Source: Acidobacteriota bacterium (GTDB taxonomy: Bacteria > Acidobacteriota > Blastocatellia > Pyrinomonadales > Pyrinomonadaceae). From it: a stretch of 64,000 nucleotides of DNA. Positions 1 to 8,979 of this stretch are shown piece by piece (positions within the stretch are counted from its first letter, which is position 1; each line of letters opens with the position of its first letter). Under the pieces are notes generated by a model, which did no database searches, was not told where the DNA came from, and saw nothing but the letters and a program-made list of their open reading frames with translations. The position numbers were made by a program, and so were the translations under genes. The stretch lies in NCBI GenBank assembly GCA_019639175.1, contig JAHBSK010000002.1, positions 124,001-188,000 of the forward strand, in the 5' to 3' direction.

Positions 1-86
1 TAGAGAGGCATTATTCAAAGTTCGGAAAATGGCGCGGACTGGCGATATGGTGCGATATGACCGAATCCTGGTTTGACGAAAAATAA
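1..86 (+). CDS. C-terminal tail of a possible HhH-GPD DNA glycosylase (partial)
   Basis: A frame is open from base 3 to a TAA at 84-86 and gives 27 residues that contain FGKWRGLAIWC. The Trp-Arg-x-x-Ala-x-Trp pattern resembles the last helix of HhH-GPD base-excision glycosylases. The start lies outside the window. The stop is followed within two bases by a hairpin that can serve as terminator, and the next gene is convergent, which supports a real gene end here. The family assignment rests on a very short match and is tentative. Confidence 0.4.
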   Translation, partial: ERHYSKFGKWRGLAIWCDMTESWFDEK

Positions 87-87
87 A

Positions 88-109
88 AGGCCGCCTTTTC
101 AGACAGCCT
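88..109. terminator. Bidirectional intrinsic terminator between convergent genes
   Basis: AGGCCGCCT (88-96) pairs with AGACAGCCT (101-109) through a four-base loop, using two G-U pairs. On the plus strand it is followed by TTCTTTCTT. On the minus strand it is followed by TTTTATTTTT. It lies between the partial plus-strand gene and the first PilZ gene. Confidence 0.7.
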
Positions 110-140
110 TTCTTTCTTGGATCATGAACCGGCTATTCGG

Positions 141-920
141 TCATTTTTTGACCGGTTTCGGATCAACAACTTCCTTGACGTTCACAAGGCTGAGGCTGTT
201 TACCGGAAAAGCAGAATTGACGAACTGCAAGTGCAGACGCATCCGTCCGTCATTGCCCGATTGCCTGTTACAGACGACCGCCAGGCCCGAAAAATCGAAT
301 TGTTCACAGATGAACTTCACGCTGTCGCCAACCTGTACTTCCAGAGACGAAAAAACGGCCGCGCCGCTTCGGCTGACGTTCTCCGTGACGGCTTTGGCAC
401 CGGTTCTGGACATTTTATCCTTATCCACAAGCGCCAGATAGCATTCTATCGGCTGCCAGTAGCGTGCATCGCGCCGATGCTTGAATTCATTTTTTACCGC
501 TTCGACCTTCCAAAGCCCGTCGCCGGTCATGCCGGAGATGCGGTAGTTTTGCGTCGGGTCGTCATGATAGCCGGACGGAGCGTTCTTGCCGATGAATGCG
601 ACGCCAACATGATACGATTCGATATCGTCTTCTTCAGACATTACCGCCTGGCAATGCTGGACCAGCCCCCAAACGCGGTAAAATTCCTTGTCGTGGTCAT
701 AGCACCGCATCTCAGACGGAAGCGGGAGCATCAGCGATACAAGCGTGCCGGCCTTACATTCCGTCGGGACGTAAAAGCCCGCTCCGGTCGCGGAAAAACT
801 TACCACGTCGGCAACTTCCTTCCAGCTTTCGCCGTCATTGTCCTTACCCTTGACCACGGCATTCATCGTTACCGCCGTCAGGTCGATGCTGTCATTAGGG
901 ATCTCTGTTAAAACTGACAT
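141..920 (-). CDS. PilZ-repeat protein, probable c-di-GMP sensor
   Basis: A soluble 259-residue protein with two PilZ-like halves. The first half has a VVSFSATGAG turn without a clear upstream RxxxR. The second half has RRDAR near residue 131 followed by TENVSRSGAAVF near residue 180, matching the RxxxR plus [DN]xSxxG signature of c-di-GMP binding PilZ domains. There is no signal peptide or membrane segment. It lies 67 bases downstream of a paralogue on the same strand and is followed by a terminator at 88-109, so the two probably form an operon. The output of such proteins (motility, exopolysaccharide, transcription) cannot be told from the sequence. Confidence 0.8.
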   Translation of the reverse strand: MSVLTEIPNDSIDLTAVTMNAVVKGKDNDGESWKEVADVVSFSATGAGFYVPTECKAGTLVSLMLPLPSEMRCYDHDKEFYRVWGLVQHCQAVMSEEDDIESYHVGVAFIGKNAPSGYHDDPTQNYRISGMTGDGLWKVEAVKNEFKHRRDARYWQPIECYLALVDKDKMSRTGAKAVTENVSRSGAAVFSSLEVQVGDSVKFICEQFDFSGLAVVCNRQSGNDGRMRLHLQFVNSAFPVNSLSLVNVKEVVDPKPVKK

Positions 921-987
921 TGAATCCTCCGAAAATTATAAAAACACATAATAGATCAGGTAAAATAAGAATATGGACGACTATCGT

Positions 988-1743
988 TCATTCGATGCCG
1001 GCCAGCGGGAAGAGATTGTCAATAAATTCAAGGTGAAGCCGGACTATGCCGTCCGGGCCATTGTGTTTGCCGCGTACTATGGCGATGATCGTCAGGTTAT
1101 GCCTTTCGCTGGTCACGCGGATGAAAGAACCCGTTTCGGCGTTGAATGAGGTGAAAACAGAGGCACCGCCAAGGCTGATGTTCTCCGTTACCGACACCTC
1201 ACTGGCAGCAACTTCGCCGTTCTCGTCAAGTATTTCAAGCAGCAGCGATTCGGGAATGGCAAATCTTGTATGTTTTCTGAGGTAGGCTGGAAGGTCGCTT
1301 TCATCCGGATTTTCCGGAGCATCAACCAGTTCCCAAAGCCCGCTGTCAACGCGTTCGGCAAGGTCATACAGCTTTGCCGGATTTTCATTGAAACTCACGG
1401 GAGGCGTTTTGCCGATGAACGCCACGCCGACCGCGTAACGCTGTGCTGCCGGATCATCGCCTTTTGGTATGCACCGGCGCACAAGGCTCCAAATGCGGTA
1501 TTGAGGCTCCAAAAAATCATAGCATCTGAGCTGTCTGGGCATTGGCAGGCTGACATTTATCAGGCGGCCGCGCTTGACCGGCCTTGTCAGTTCAAATCCT
1601 GCTCCAAAGGCCGAAACGTCTTCAAGGCGCGTGACCTCGTTCCACGTGAATTTGGAATCGACCCTGACCTCAACGCGGGTCGGCAGGGCCAGAGCGAAAC
1701 GCTGTATGCGACGATGGTCTTTGTCGGTCACAACTGTTGACAT
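988..1743 (-). CDS. PilZ-repeat protein, paralogue of the downstream gene
   Basis: A 251-residue cytoplasmic protein built like its neighbour. The N-terminal half has RRIQR (about residues 11-15) and DVSAFGAG (about 44-51), a full RxxxR/DxSxxG c-di-GMP motif. The C-terminal half has RKHTR and NISLGG. Both paralogues share a stretch containing RCYD and a following YxxGVAFIGK segment, so they arose by tandem duplication. The first half keeps the complete motif here but not in the neighbour, so the two may differ in ligand affinity. It starts at an ATG 228 bases from gyrA, which is divergent. Confidence 0.8.
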   Translation of the reverse strand: MSTVVTDKDHRRIQRFALALPTRVEVRVDSKFTWNEVTRLEDVSAFGAGFELTRPVKRGRLINVSLPMPRQLRCYDFLEPQYRIWSLVRRCIPKGDDPAAQRYAVGVAFIGKTPPVSFNENPAKLYDLAERVDSGLWELVDAPENPDESDLPAYLRKHTRFAIPESLLLEILDENGEVAASEVSVTENISLGGASVFTSFNAETGSFIRVTSERHNLTIIAIVRGKHNGPDGIVRLHLEFIDNLFPLAGIE

Positions 1744-1839
1744 ATATGAAGTTAAGGGTTCGGGACAAGGTCAGGGCCTTAGGTCTGGAACGCTGTTTCG
1801 TGGAATGCGGTTAAGGCGCAAGATGCGACGAGAGGCAAG

Positions 1840-1868
1840 TTGCTAAACAGGCGATGTGCCTGTAAAAT
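1840..1868 (+). promoter_or_regulatory. Likely sigma-70 promoter of gyrA
   Basis: TTGCTA (1840-1845) and TAAAAT (1863-1868) are separated by exactly 17 bases. Transcription would start near 1875 and leave a leader of about 97 bases before gyrA. This is a consensus match only. Confidence 0.45.
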
Positions 1869-1971
1869 TAAGAATAGCATTAAGATAAGTAAAATTCCAG
1901 CTTTTTTTGTCCCCGACTATCCGTCCTTTATAAACGGGAATGTCCAAAGGCAATTCGATATTTAAACACTA

Positions 1972-4521
1972 ATGGACCCGAACATAGAAAGAAACCAGAT
2001 AAACCTCGAAGACGAGATGCGCCGGTCATATCTCGATTACGCAATGTCCGTTATCATCGGGCGTGCCCTGCCCGATGTCCGCGACGGACTCAAGCCCGTT
2101 CACCGAAGGATATTGTACGGTATGTACGAGGCGGGCAACACAGCAGGAAAACCGTATAAGAAATCCGCCCGCGCCGTCGGCGATGTGATGGGAAAATATC
2201 ACCCTCACGGTGATTCGGCGATATATGATTCCATCGTCCGCATGGCACAGGATTTCTCGATGCGTTATACGCTCGTTGACGGCCAGGGCAACTTTGGCTC
2301 GATCGACGGCGACAACCCCGCCGCGATGCGTTATACCGAGGTCAGGCTTGAAAAGCTGACCAACGAGGTTTTGGCGGATATCGAAAAGGAAACTGTCGAT
2401 TTCCATCCGAACTATGACGAATCGCTCACCGAGCCGACGGTTCTGCCGACAAGGGTTCCGCTGCTCCTTGTGAACGGTTCGGAAGGCATCGCCGTCGGTA
2501 TGGCGACAAAGATCCCGCCGCACAACCTGACCGAGGTTTTGGATGCCGCAGTTGCCGTGCTGAATGACCCGATGATCTCTGTCGATGATCTTATCAAGAT
2601 GGTTCCGGGGCCGGATTTTCCGACTGCCGGTTTCATCTACGGCCGCGAAGAGATACACAGGGCATATCGCGAAGGCCGCGGTGTTATCCAGATAAGGGCA
2701 AAGGCAGGTATTGACCGCATCGGCCGCGGCGACCGCGAACGTGATGCCGTCGTCATTACCGAACTTCCTTATCAGGTCAATAAAGCAAGGCTTATAGAAA
2801 AGATAGCCGAACTGGTTAACGAAAAACGTCTTGAGGGCATTTCCGAGATCAGGGACGAATCGAACCGCGAAGGCATCCGCGTCGTCATCGAGCTAAAGCG
2901 TGACGCGATACCGCAGGTCATTCTCAACAAGCTCTATAAGCTGACGCCGCTGCAGTCATCTTTCGGTATCATCAATATCGCCATCGTTGACGGTCAGCCA
3001 AAACTTTTGACGCTCAAGCAGATGCTGGAGGCGTTCGTTGATTTTCGCCGCGAGGTCGTCAGGCGAAGGACAGAATTCGACCTCCGCAAGGCACAGGCAC
3101 GCGCTCATGTTTTGGAAGGTTTGAACAAGGCAATTGATGCTCTTGATTACATCATTCCGCTTATCCGCAATGCCCGTTCGGTTGATGAGGCCCGCAACTG
3201 GCTGACCGCCAATTTTGCCACGCTTGACGAGGTTAAGAAATGGCGCGGTATAACCGGCGGTAAAAGCGAGGACGCTTTCCTTAAGGACCTGCGAAAGGTC
3301 ATCGGGAGCCTCGAGTTCACTGAGATACAGGCTCAGGCGATCCTTGACCTTCAACTTCGCCGCCTGTCGGCCCTCGAACGTCAAAAGATACTTGACGAAT
3401 ACGAATCGATCATCAAATACATTGCCGAACTTGAGAATATCCTTGCCAATGAACCGGTTCTGCGACAGGTCGTTACGGACGAACTGCTCGAAATAAGGAA
3501 AAATTTCGGCGATGCCCGCCGTACCGCGATCATAGACGCCGGCGTCGAACTAACGATAGAAGACCTCATCGCCGACGAGGATGTTGCCATTACGGTGACA
3601 AACGCCGGCTACATCAAGCGAACGCCGGTTTCGACCTATCAGCGGCAGGGACGCGGCGGCAAGGGAAGGCTGGGCGCGACGGCCAAGAATGAGGATTTCG
3701 TCGAGCATCTATTTATTGCCTCGACCCACGCTTATCTGATGATCTTCACCGATGACGGCCAGGTCTATAAGATAAAGGTACACGAGATACCCGAAGCGGC
3801 AGCGGCCGCTCGCGGCAAGGCGGTCGTCAATTTGGTGCAGCTTTCCAGTGAAAGAAAGCTGGTTGCCGTGATGCCTGTACGCGATTTCAGCAAGGAAGTT
3901 TTTCTGACAATGGTGACGAAAAAAGGCGTCATCAAAAAGACCGCATTGTCCGATTATCAGAATATCCGCGTTACCGGCATCAATGCCATCAATATTGATG
4001 AAGGCGACGAATTGCTGGATGTCATCCAGACCGATGGCAGCAAGCAGATATTCATTGCTACCCGTGACGGTATGGCGGTTCGGTTCAATGAATCAGATGT
4101 CAGGCCGATGGGTCGCGTCGCACGCGGTGTTCGCGGCGTCAATCTTCGTGAAGATGATTATGTCGTCTCGGTCTGTGCAGTTTCTCAGGAAGGAACCGAA
4201 AAGATCCTCTCCGTCTCGGAACAGGGTTTTGGCAAACAGACGCAGGTCAATAATTATCGCCTGACAAAACGCGGCGGCAAGGGCGTTATAAACATGAAGA
4301 CCACCGGTAAGACCGGAAAGGTCGTAGCGGCCTTCCCGGTGGATGACGATAGTGAGATCATGATAATTACCCAACAGGCGAAGCTGATCCGGCTTGGTGT
4401 GGACAAGATCCGCGAAACCGGACGCTCCGCTCAAGGTGTAATGCTCATCCGCTGCGGCGATGACGATTGTGTGACAAGCGCATCGCTTCTCAAAGCCGAG
4501 GACGAGAGCAATGAGCAGTAG
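1972..4521 (+). CDS. gyrA: DNA gyrase subunit A
   Basis: A full-length 849-residue GyrA, the breakage-reunion subunit that introduces negative supercoils together with GyrB (not in this window). The N-terminal winged-helix region carries [14 protein letters not shown], the quinolone-binding stretch [17 protein letters not shown], and the catalytic tyrosine in AAMRYTE (near residue 123). The residues equivalent to E. coli Ser83 and Asp87 are Ser and Asp, the quinolone-sensitive state. The C-terminal beta-pinwheel contains the GyrA box as QGRGGKG and later a TKRGGKG blade motif. The start is an ATG with no obvious Shine-Dalgarno sequence. The gene is separated from convergent polA by a shared terminator. 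Confidence 0.98.
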   Translation: MDPNIERNQINLEDEMRRSYLDYAMSVIIGRALPDVRDGLKPVHRRILYGMYEAGNTAGKPYKKSARAVGDVMGKYHPHGDSAIYDSIVRMAQDFSMRYTLVDGQGNFGSIDGDNPAAMRYTEVRLEKLTNEVLADIEKETVDFHPNYDESLTEPTVLPTRVPLLLVNGSEGIAVGMATKIPPHNLTEVLDAAVAVLNDPMISVDDLIKMVPGPDFPTAGFIYGREEIHRAYREGRGVIQIRAKAGIDRIGRGDRERDAVVITELPYQVNKARLIEKIAELVNEKRLEGISEIRDESNREGIRVVIELKRDAIPQVILNKLYKLTPLQSSFGIINIAIVDGQPKLLTLKQMLEAFVDFRREVVRRRTEFDLRKAQARAHVLEGLNKAIDALDYIIPLIRNARSVDEARNWLTANFATLDEVKKWRGITGGKSEDAFLKDLRKVIGSLEFTEIQAQAILDLQLRRLSALERQKILDEYESIIKYIAELENILANEPVLRQVVTDELLEIRKNFGDARRTAIIDAGVELTIEDLIADEDVAITVTNAGYIKRTPVSTYQRQGRGGKGRLGATAKNEDFVEHLFIASTHAYLMIFTDDGQVYKIKVHEIPEAAAAARGKAVVNLVQLSSERKLVAVMPVRDFSKEVFLTMVTKKGVIKKTALSDYQNIRVTGINAINIDEGDELLDVIQTDGSKQIFIATRDGMAVRFNESDVRPMGRVARGVRGVNLREDDYVVSVCAVSQEGTEKILSVSEQGFGKQTQVNNYRLTKRGGKGVINMKTTGKTGKVVAAFPVDDDSEIMIITQQAKLIRLGVDKIRETGRSAQGVMLIRCGDDDCVTSASLLKAEDESNEQ

Positions 4522-4552
4522 GTAAAAACACTGAAAGCTCAGTAACATTAAG

Positions 4553-4598
4553 GCCGCTAAAAGTTTTGCAGAACCTTTAGCGGCTTTCTTCTGTTTTA
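4553..4598. terminator. Bidirectional terminator between gyrA and polA
   Basis: GCCGCTAAA (4553-4561) pairs perfectly with TTTAGCGGC (4576-4584). TTTCTTCTGTTTT follows on the plus strand. An A-rich stretch on the other side gives a weaker U tract for polA. Confidence 0.75.
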
Positions 4599-4606
4599 AA
4601 AAGGCA

Positions 4607-7303
4607 CTATTTCGTATTCATCCAGTTATCACCAACGCCGATCTCCACGACCAGGGCGGCGTCAAGCGTGGCGGCGGATTCCATTTCTTTTTTGATGATC
4701 TCTGACACGGAGGCGATCTCTGCCTCAGGAGCTTCAAAAAGCAGTTCGTCGTGAACCTGCATGATCATTTTGGTTTCGAGGCCCGCGTCTCGCAGGGCCT
4801 TTTGCACATTTATCATCGCCATTTTGACGATGTCGCTGGCCGTTCCCTGTATCGGCATATTGATCGCCTCGCGTTCGGCGCGTGAACGCACGGCAAAGTT
4901 GCGATCCTTGATGCCCGGAAAATATCGGCGCCGTCCGAAGAGGGAAGTGACATAACCTTTTTCACGAGCCTCTTCGGGTGTCCGGTCCATATATGCCCTT
5001 ATACCTTTATACGTTTCAAAATAATCGTCTATCACCTTGCGAGCCTCGGCTCGCGATATGCCGACACGCTGCGAAAGGCCGAACGCCTCGACCGCGTAAG
5101 CGATGCCGAAATTGACTATCTTCGCCAGGCGGCGTTTTTCCTTAAGATCTTTTTCATCCGTGGCACCAAATACAAGCTTTGCGGTTTTGTTATGGATGTC
5201 CTCGCCTTTTTGATAGGCCTCCATCATCACCGGATCTTTTGTGATGTGTGCGAGAATGCGAAGCTCAAGCTGGGAATAGTCTGCCGAGATAAGTTTGTTT
5301 CCTTTTTCCGGAATAAAAGCACGCCGTATCTGCTGTCCCAGTTCCGTGCGGACGGGAATATTTTGCAGATTCGGCTCGGTCGAACTAAGCCGACCTGTTG
5401 CGGCGACCGTCTGATTCAGAACGCCGTGGATGCGTCCGTCGCTGCCGACCATTTTGGGCAGCGTGTCGGCGTAAGTGGCTTTCAGTTTGTCCAGTTCACG
5501 ATAGTCGATGACAAGCTGGGCTATCTCGTAGTCCACAGCAAGTTCTGCCAAAACGTCCTTGCTTGTTGAGATCTGTCCGGTTGCCGTTTTTCGTCCGGTG
5601 GCGATGTTCAGTTCCGAAAAGACTTCGCCGACCTGTTTTGGCGAACCTATGTTAAATTCGCGGCCGGCAATGGCAAAGATACGTTTTTCAAGTTTCAAAA
5701 GCTCATCCGAAATAAATTCGGAGAAGTTCTCCAGAGAACCGGTATCGACTTTCATTCCGACGGTTTCGATGTCGGCAAGGACTGACGCGACCGGTATCTC
5801 GATCTCTGAATAGACCTTCATCAGGCCGTCGTCGTGAATACGTTTTCGCAAAAGTGGGGCCAACTGAAATGCCCAATCGGCGTGCGTCGCCGCCTTCCAT
5901 CCGCTTTCCGTAAATCCTTCCGGCAGTTTGCTTTGCGGATACGCGTCAAGATGTGTTTGAGCCAAGAATTCTATCTCGTGGTGCGGCCTGCCCGAATCGA
6001 GCAGATACGACGCGAGCATAAGATCGTCCCTGACGGCGGAAATTTCAATGCCCAGTTTTCTCAGTATGGCAAGATTGTTTTTATAGTCGTGCGTTATCTT
6101 GTCCAGATACGGATTTGAAAGTATATCGCCGAGCGGCCTTATCGCTTCTTCGCGTCCGTCCTCGAAATTCTCTATATCGACAAAGTACGAAACGCCGGGC
6201 GAATGCGAGATGGAAATTCCCAGCGGCGGCAGTTTGTCAAAGGCACTGTGTCTTTGACCTTCGTTCGAATCGTCCACACTAAAGGCAAAAACTTCCTTTT
6301 CCCACAGCTCGATCATCAGCTTGTCCAGTTCGGCACGAGTTCGGATGACCGTGTATTTTTGCTCGACGCCGCCTTTGGCATCGTGGAGGTCAAAAAGCGA
6401 TGCCGAATCGGCAAATTCCTTTGTCAGCGTGTTGAATTCGAGTTCGCGGAAAAGCTCATACGACTTTGCCCGGTCGGGTTCGCGAAAGGCGAGCGCGTCA
6501 AGATCGAGCGTGATCGGCACATCGCATTTTACCGTTGCGAGGTCGAGCGACTGGCGGATAATGTCCTGATTGTTCAACAGGCTTTCGCGATAGGTCTTGT
6601 GCGTGACTTTTTCGGCATTTTCCATTGCGCCAAGTGTCGAACCGTATTCCAGGATCAGCTTTAACGCTCCTTTTTCGCCAATGCCGGGCGCACCGGGAAT
6701 ATTGTCTATCGCATCGCCCATCAGCCCGAGCAGATCGACGATCTTGTCGGGCGGCAGGCCGAATTTGTTTTGCACCCACGCCTCATCGCACCATTCTATC
6801 GGCGGCACGGGAACCTTGCGTTTTACGTTCGCCGAATTTTGCCGCATTGCCACGATATAAGGATCTTTTACAAGCTGGCAGAGGTCTTTGTCGTTTGAAA
6901 CGATGACCGCCTTGATCTCTTTTTCGGCTGCCTGTTTGGCAAGCGTGCCGATGATGTCGTCCGCCTCGAAACCATCCATTTTCAGGATCGGCAGATTGAA
7001 CGCCTCGCAAACGCGGAAAATGAACGGCAGCTGCGAGGCCAGGTCTTCGGGCATTTCCTCGCGGTTCGCCTTGTAATCTGCATAGGAATCATGCCGAAAG
7101 GTCGGTTCGGCTGTGTCGAAAACAGCGGCGATGTAATCCGGCTGTTCATCCTTAATCAATTTGCGAAGCATGTTCGTAAAGACGAAGACCGCCTGCGTTA
7201 TCTGTCCGCTGCTGTTGCGGAGCGGCTCCTGCCGCGCTCCCATCGGGGCAAAATACGCGCGGAAGATATGCGACATCGAATCGATAAGGAATATGCGTTT
7301 CAT
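4607..7303 (-). CDS. polA: DNA polymerase I, proofreading site degenerate
   Basis: An 898-residue family A polymerase for Okazaki processing and repair synthesis. The 5' nuclease domain (about 1-290) has DSMSHIFRAYF, GFEADDIIGTLA and VSNDKDLCQLV. The polymerase domain has motif A DYSQLELRILAHI, motif B RRLAKIVNFGIAYA and motif C MQVHDELLFE. The middle 3'-5' exonuclease fold is present, but its carboxylates are gone. The Exo I DxE position reads FSVDDSN, the Exo II Asp is Asn in HDYKNNLA, and the Exo III YxxxD site reads ATHAD. Proofreading is therefore probably absent, as in several other bacterial Pol I enzymes. Motif B has Ala where Gly is usual after the Tyr. Confidence 0.97.
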   Translation of the reverse strand: MKRIFLIDSMSHIFRAYFAPMGARQEPLRNSSGQITQAVFVFTNMLRKLIKDEQPDYIAAVFDTAEPTFRHDSYADYKANREEMPEDLASQLPFIFRVCEAFNLPILKMDGFEADDIIGTLAKQAAEKEIKAVIVSNDKDLCQLVKDPYIVAMRQNSANVKRKVPVPPIEWCDEAWVQNKFGLPPDKIVDLLGLMGDAIDNIPGAPGIGEKGALKLILEYGSTLGAMENAEKVTHKTYRESLLNNQDIIRQSLDLATVKCDVPITLDLDALAFREPDRAKSYELFRELEFNTLTKEFADSASLFDLHDAKGGVEQKYTVIRTRAELDKLMIELWEKEVFAFSVDDSNEGQRHSAFDKLPPLGISISHSPGVSYFVDIENFEDGREEAIRPLGDILSNPYLDKITHDYKNNLAILRKLGIEISAVRDDLMLASYLLDSGRPHHEIEFLAQTHLDAYPQSKLPEGFTESGWKAATHADWAFQLAPLLRKRIHDDGLMKVYSEIEIPVASVLADIETVGMKVDTGSLENFSEFISDELLKLEKRIFAIAGREFNIGSPKQVGEVFSELNIATGRKTATGQISTSKDVLAELAVDYEIAQLVIDYRELDKLKATYADTLPKMVGSDGRIHGVLNQTVAATGRLSSTEPNLQNIPVRTELGQQIRRAFIPEKGNKLISADYSQLELRILAHITKDPVMMEAYQKGEDIHNKTAKLVFGATDEKDLKEKRRLAKIVNFGIAYAVEAFGLSQRVGISRAEARKVIDDYFETYKGIRAYMDRTPEEAREKGYVTSLFGRRRYFPGIKDRNFAVRSRAEREAINMPIQGTASDIVKMAMINVQKALRDAGLETKMIMQVHDELLFEAPEAEIASVSEIIKKEMESAATLDAALVVEIGVGDNWMNTK

Positions 7304-7449
7304 TTACGTTCAGTTTAGCGGAAAAGTGAACTTTTCGCATAACCCGGCAACACAGGAAAAAACAGATGCATCATTTTACCCGACGTTTCATGCTCAATGA
7401 GGCTCTATAGGAAATATACGGCCAATAAGACCTATATGTCTTATTGATC

Positions 7450-7995
7450 TTAAAGCCGAAGCATCGCCGCCTTGGAATCTCGCGCAAAGCGTTTTTGAAG
7501 CATTCGCGTCAGCGGATAGCCGAGCTTTGCCAGAAAGAGATTTGGCCGCGAAAAAGCAAACAGATCATACCAGACCTCGCCCGTTTCAGGGTGATATTCA
7601 ACTGAAAAACGCTCTTCGCCCGATTCGCCGTGATCTTCGAGCGTTCCGTAAGCAAACCCGAACCGGTTCGGCTCATCGACCACATAAACGATCCGGGCGG
7701 CGTTAAGCGAATAGAAACCGAAATGTCTTACAAGTATCGCGACATCTTTTCCGGTTTCTATCGGCGTGTCCTGCCAGCATAATTCAACCCAGGGCATATC
7801 GAACATTTTCCACGCTCTAACAGCGTCTTTTGCCTTTTCAAAAACGGCGTTTCCTTCGCCAAGTTTTATACGGTTATGATCGCTTTTATACCCGTGAGGA
7901 ACTATACAACGATACGACCAGCTGATCGGGAAATATGAAAAGTCTAAATGGGTAGAACGGATAATAAACGAATCAATATCTTCCTTTTGTGGCAT
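7450..7995 (-). CDS. DUF1990 (UPF0548) family protein
   Basis: A cytoplasmic protein of about 181 residues. The conserved DUF1990 pattern is visible: an early YR-containing strand, then ARIVYVVDEPNRFGFAYGTL, the GEERF strand and a VWYDLFAFSRPN segment. Its function is unknown; the fold is START-like by family knowledge. An upstream in-frame start five codons earlier exists, but the ATG at 7995 gives the normal family length. It lies on the backbone side of the composition change that begins near 8.0 kb. Confidence 0.7.
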   Translation of the reverse strand: MPQKEDIDSFIIRSTHLDFSYFPISWSYRCIVPHGYKSDHNRIKLGEGNAVFEKAKDAVRAWKMFDMPWVELCWQDTPIETGKDVAILVRHFGFYSLNAARIVYVVDEPNRFGFAYGTLEDHGESGEERFSVEYHPETGEVWYDLFAFSRPNLFLAKLGYPLTRMLQKRFARDSKAAMLRL

Positions 7996-8139
7996 ACTTA
8001 ACAAGAACACGGGTAACAGAGTAATAGCAAATACCTTTTTGTTCCAGCGTGTTTATACGAAACCCATGGAACATGGAGGTTCATTTGCTGGGTATGCTGG
8101 ATATCATATGCTCTAACAATAATTCTAAAGTAAAGATGC

Positions 8140-8168
8140 TTGACAAGTCTCCGGTGTAAGGTTTTAAT
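8140..8168 (+). promoter_or_regulatory. Likely promoter of the AraC-type gene
   Basis: A perfect TTGACA (8140-8145) and TTTAAT (8163-8168) are spaced by 17 bases. The AraC-type start codon lies 62 bases downstream. Consensus match only. Confidence 0.5.
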
Positions 8169-8229
8169 GTGGTTCCAATTACCTTTATATCTCATCATCG
8201 TTAAATTGCTCACGTGGAGGGACACTTTA

Positions 8230-8580
8230 ATGGACGGAAGAATCTTTTATCTAACCCAGAAAATGAAAGAAAACCTAGAGTATCAATGGACGGTCGGTGA
8301 AATGGCAGATATGGTCGATCTTTCGCAACCTCATCTTCAAAAACTATTTAGAGCGGAAACAGGCGTATCACCTTTAGCTTATCTCAAGAACCTAAGACTT
8401 GATCTGGCTCGTACGCTTCTTGAAGATAGTTTTCAGCAAGTAAAGCAGATCTGTGTTGAAACAGGACTTTATAACCAAAGCCATTTTGCAAGCGACTTTA
8501 AGAAGCGTTTTGGCCTAACACCGACGGAATACCGCAAAGAATATTGGGCAATCGAACAATTACCGCAACCTAACGGTTAA
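8230..8580 (+). CDS. Short AraC-type DNA-binding regulator (HTH domain only)
   Basis: About 116 residues comprising just the double helix-turn-helix of the AraC/XylS family. The first HTH is WTVGEMADMVDLSQPHLQKL. The second is centred on QICVETGLYNQSHFASDF and followed by the family tail FGLTPTEYRK. There is no sensor domain, so it would respond to its own level or to a partner. The ATG at 8230 is chosen because GGAGGGA stands nine bases upstream; a longer frame from 8140 lacks a ribosome site and adds a hydrophobic stretch foreign to the family. It is followed by a separate promoter and the Cys-rich peptide gene, and is probably the regulator of that cassette. Confidence 0.8.
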   Translation: MDGRIFYLTQKMKENLEYQWTVGEMADMVDLSQPHLQKLFRAETGVSPLAYLKNLRLDLARTLLEDSFQQVKQICVETGLYNQSHFASDFKKRFGLTPTEYRKEYWAIEQLPQPNG

Positions 8581-8629
8581 AAATGATAATTCCGGATTAA
8601 GAATAGCCTGTTTTGATAATAAATAAGTA

Positions 8630-8659
8630 TTGCAATGTTTTCTTAAGGGCTATTAGAAT
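8630..8659 (+). promoter_or_regulatory. Likely promoter of the Cys-rich peptide cassette
   Basis: TTGCAA (8630-8635) and TAGAAT (8654-8659) are spaced by 18 bases, just upstream of a strong ribosome site GGAGGGG and the peptide start. It lies between the AraC-type gene and its presumed targets. Confidence 0.4.
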
Positions 8660-8680
8660 TATTCGCACGGAGGGGTAAAA

Positions 8681-8917
8681 ATGAGAAAAGGTATATCTCG
8701 TATATTTTTGATTCTAGTTGCGACCATATCAATTGTTTTCGCTTCAATTCAGCTAGGCGGGCCGATTCTGGTAGGAGCCGCTCCGACGTGTTGCACCTAC
8801 GGAATTGAATGTTCAGGAGCAGGCAAGGATGGAGAGGATTTACTCTGCTGTTTCCCACTTCCGGGACAGGCTCCATGCTCATATGAAAAGGAGTACTATT
8901 GCCGTGACGCATGTTAG
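8681..8917 (+). CDS. Exported cysteine-rich micro-protein (78 residues)
   Basis: Not recognised as any known family. It has a charged start (MRKGISR), a hydrophobic stretch to about residue 24, and a likely signal-peptidase site near VGAA-PT, leaving about 45 mature residues. The mature part holds eight cysteines spaced CC-5-C-11-CC-8-C-7-C-3-C, enough for four disulfides. GGAGGGG just upstream is a strong ribosome site. The next gene encodes a membrane-anchored CxxC protein, so that protein may fold or reduce this one. It could be a toxin, bacteriocin, signal or structural peptide, or a metal-binding protein; the sequence does not decide. Confidence 0.65.
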   Translation: MRKGISRIFLILVATISIVFASIQLGGPILVGAAPTCCTYGIECSGAGKDGEDLLCCFPLPGQAPCSYEKEYYCRDAC

Positions 8918-8979
8918 GATGAGGGTTTCATCCAGAAAGGGTGCGGTAGTGTACTTTCCGATCCAACAGGTATTATGAA

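Noticed and set aside
117..911. 264-residue plus-strand open frame at the PilZ gene
   Set aside because: It is the antisense shadow of the 141-920 PilZ gene, with no ribosome site and no family features.
8140..8229. Longer start for the AraC-type gene giving a membrane segment
   Set aside because: The ATG at 8230 has GGAGGGA at correct spacing; the extension overlaps the promoter boxes and lacks a ribosome site.
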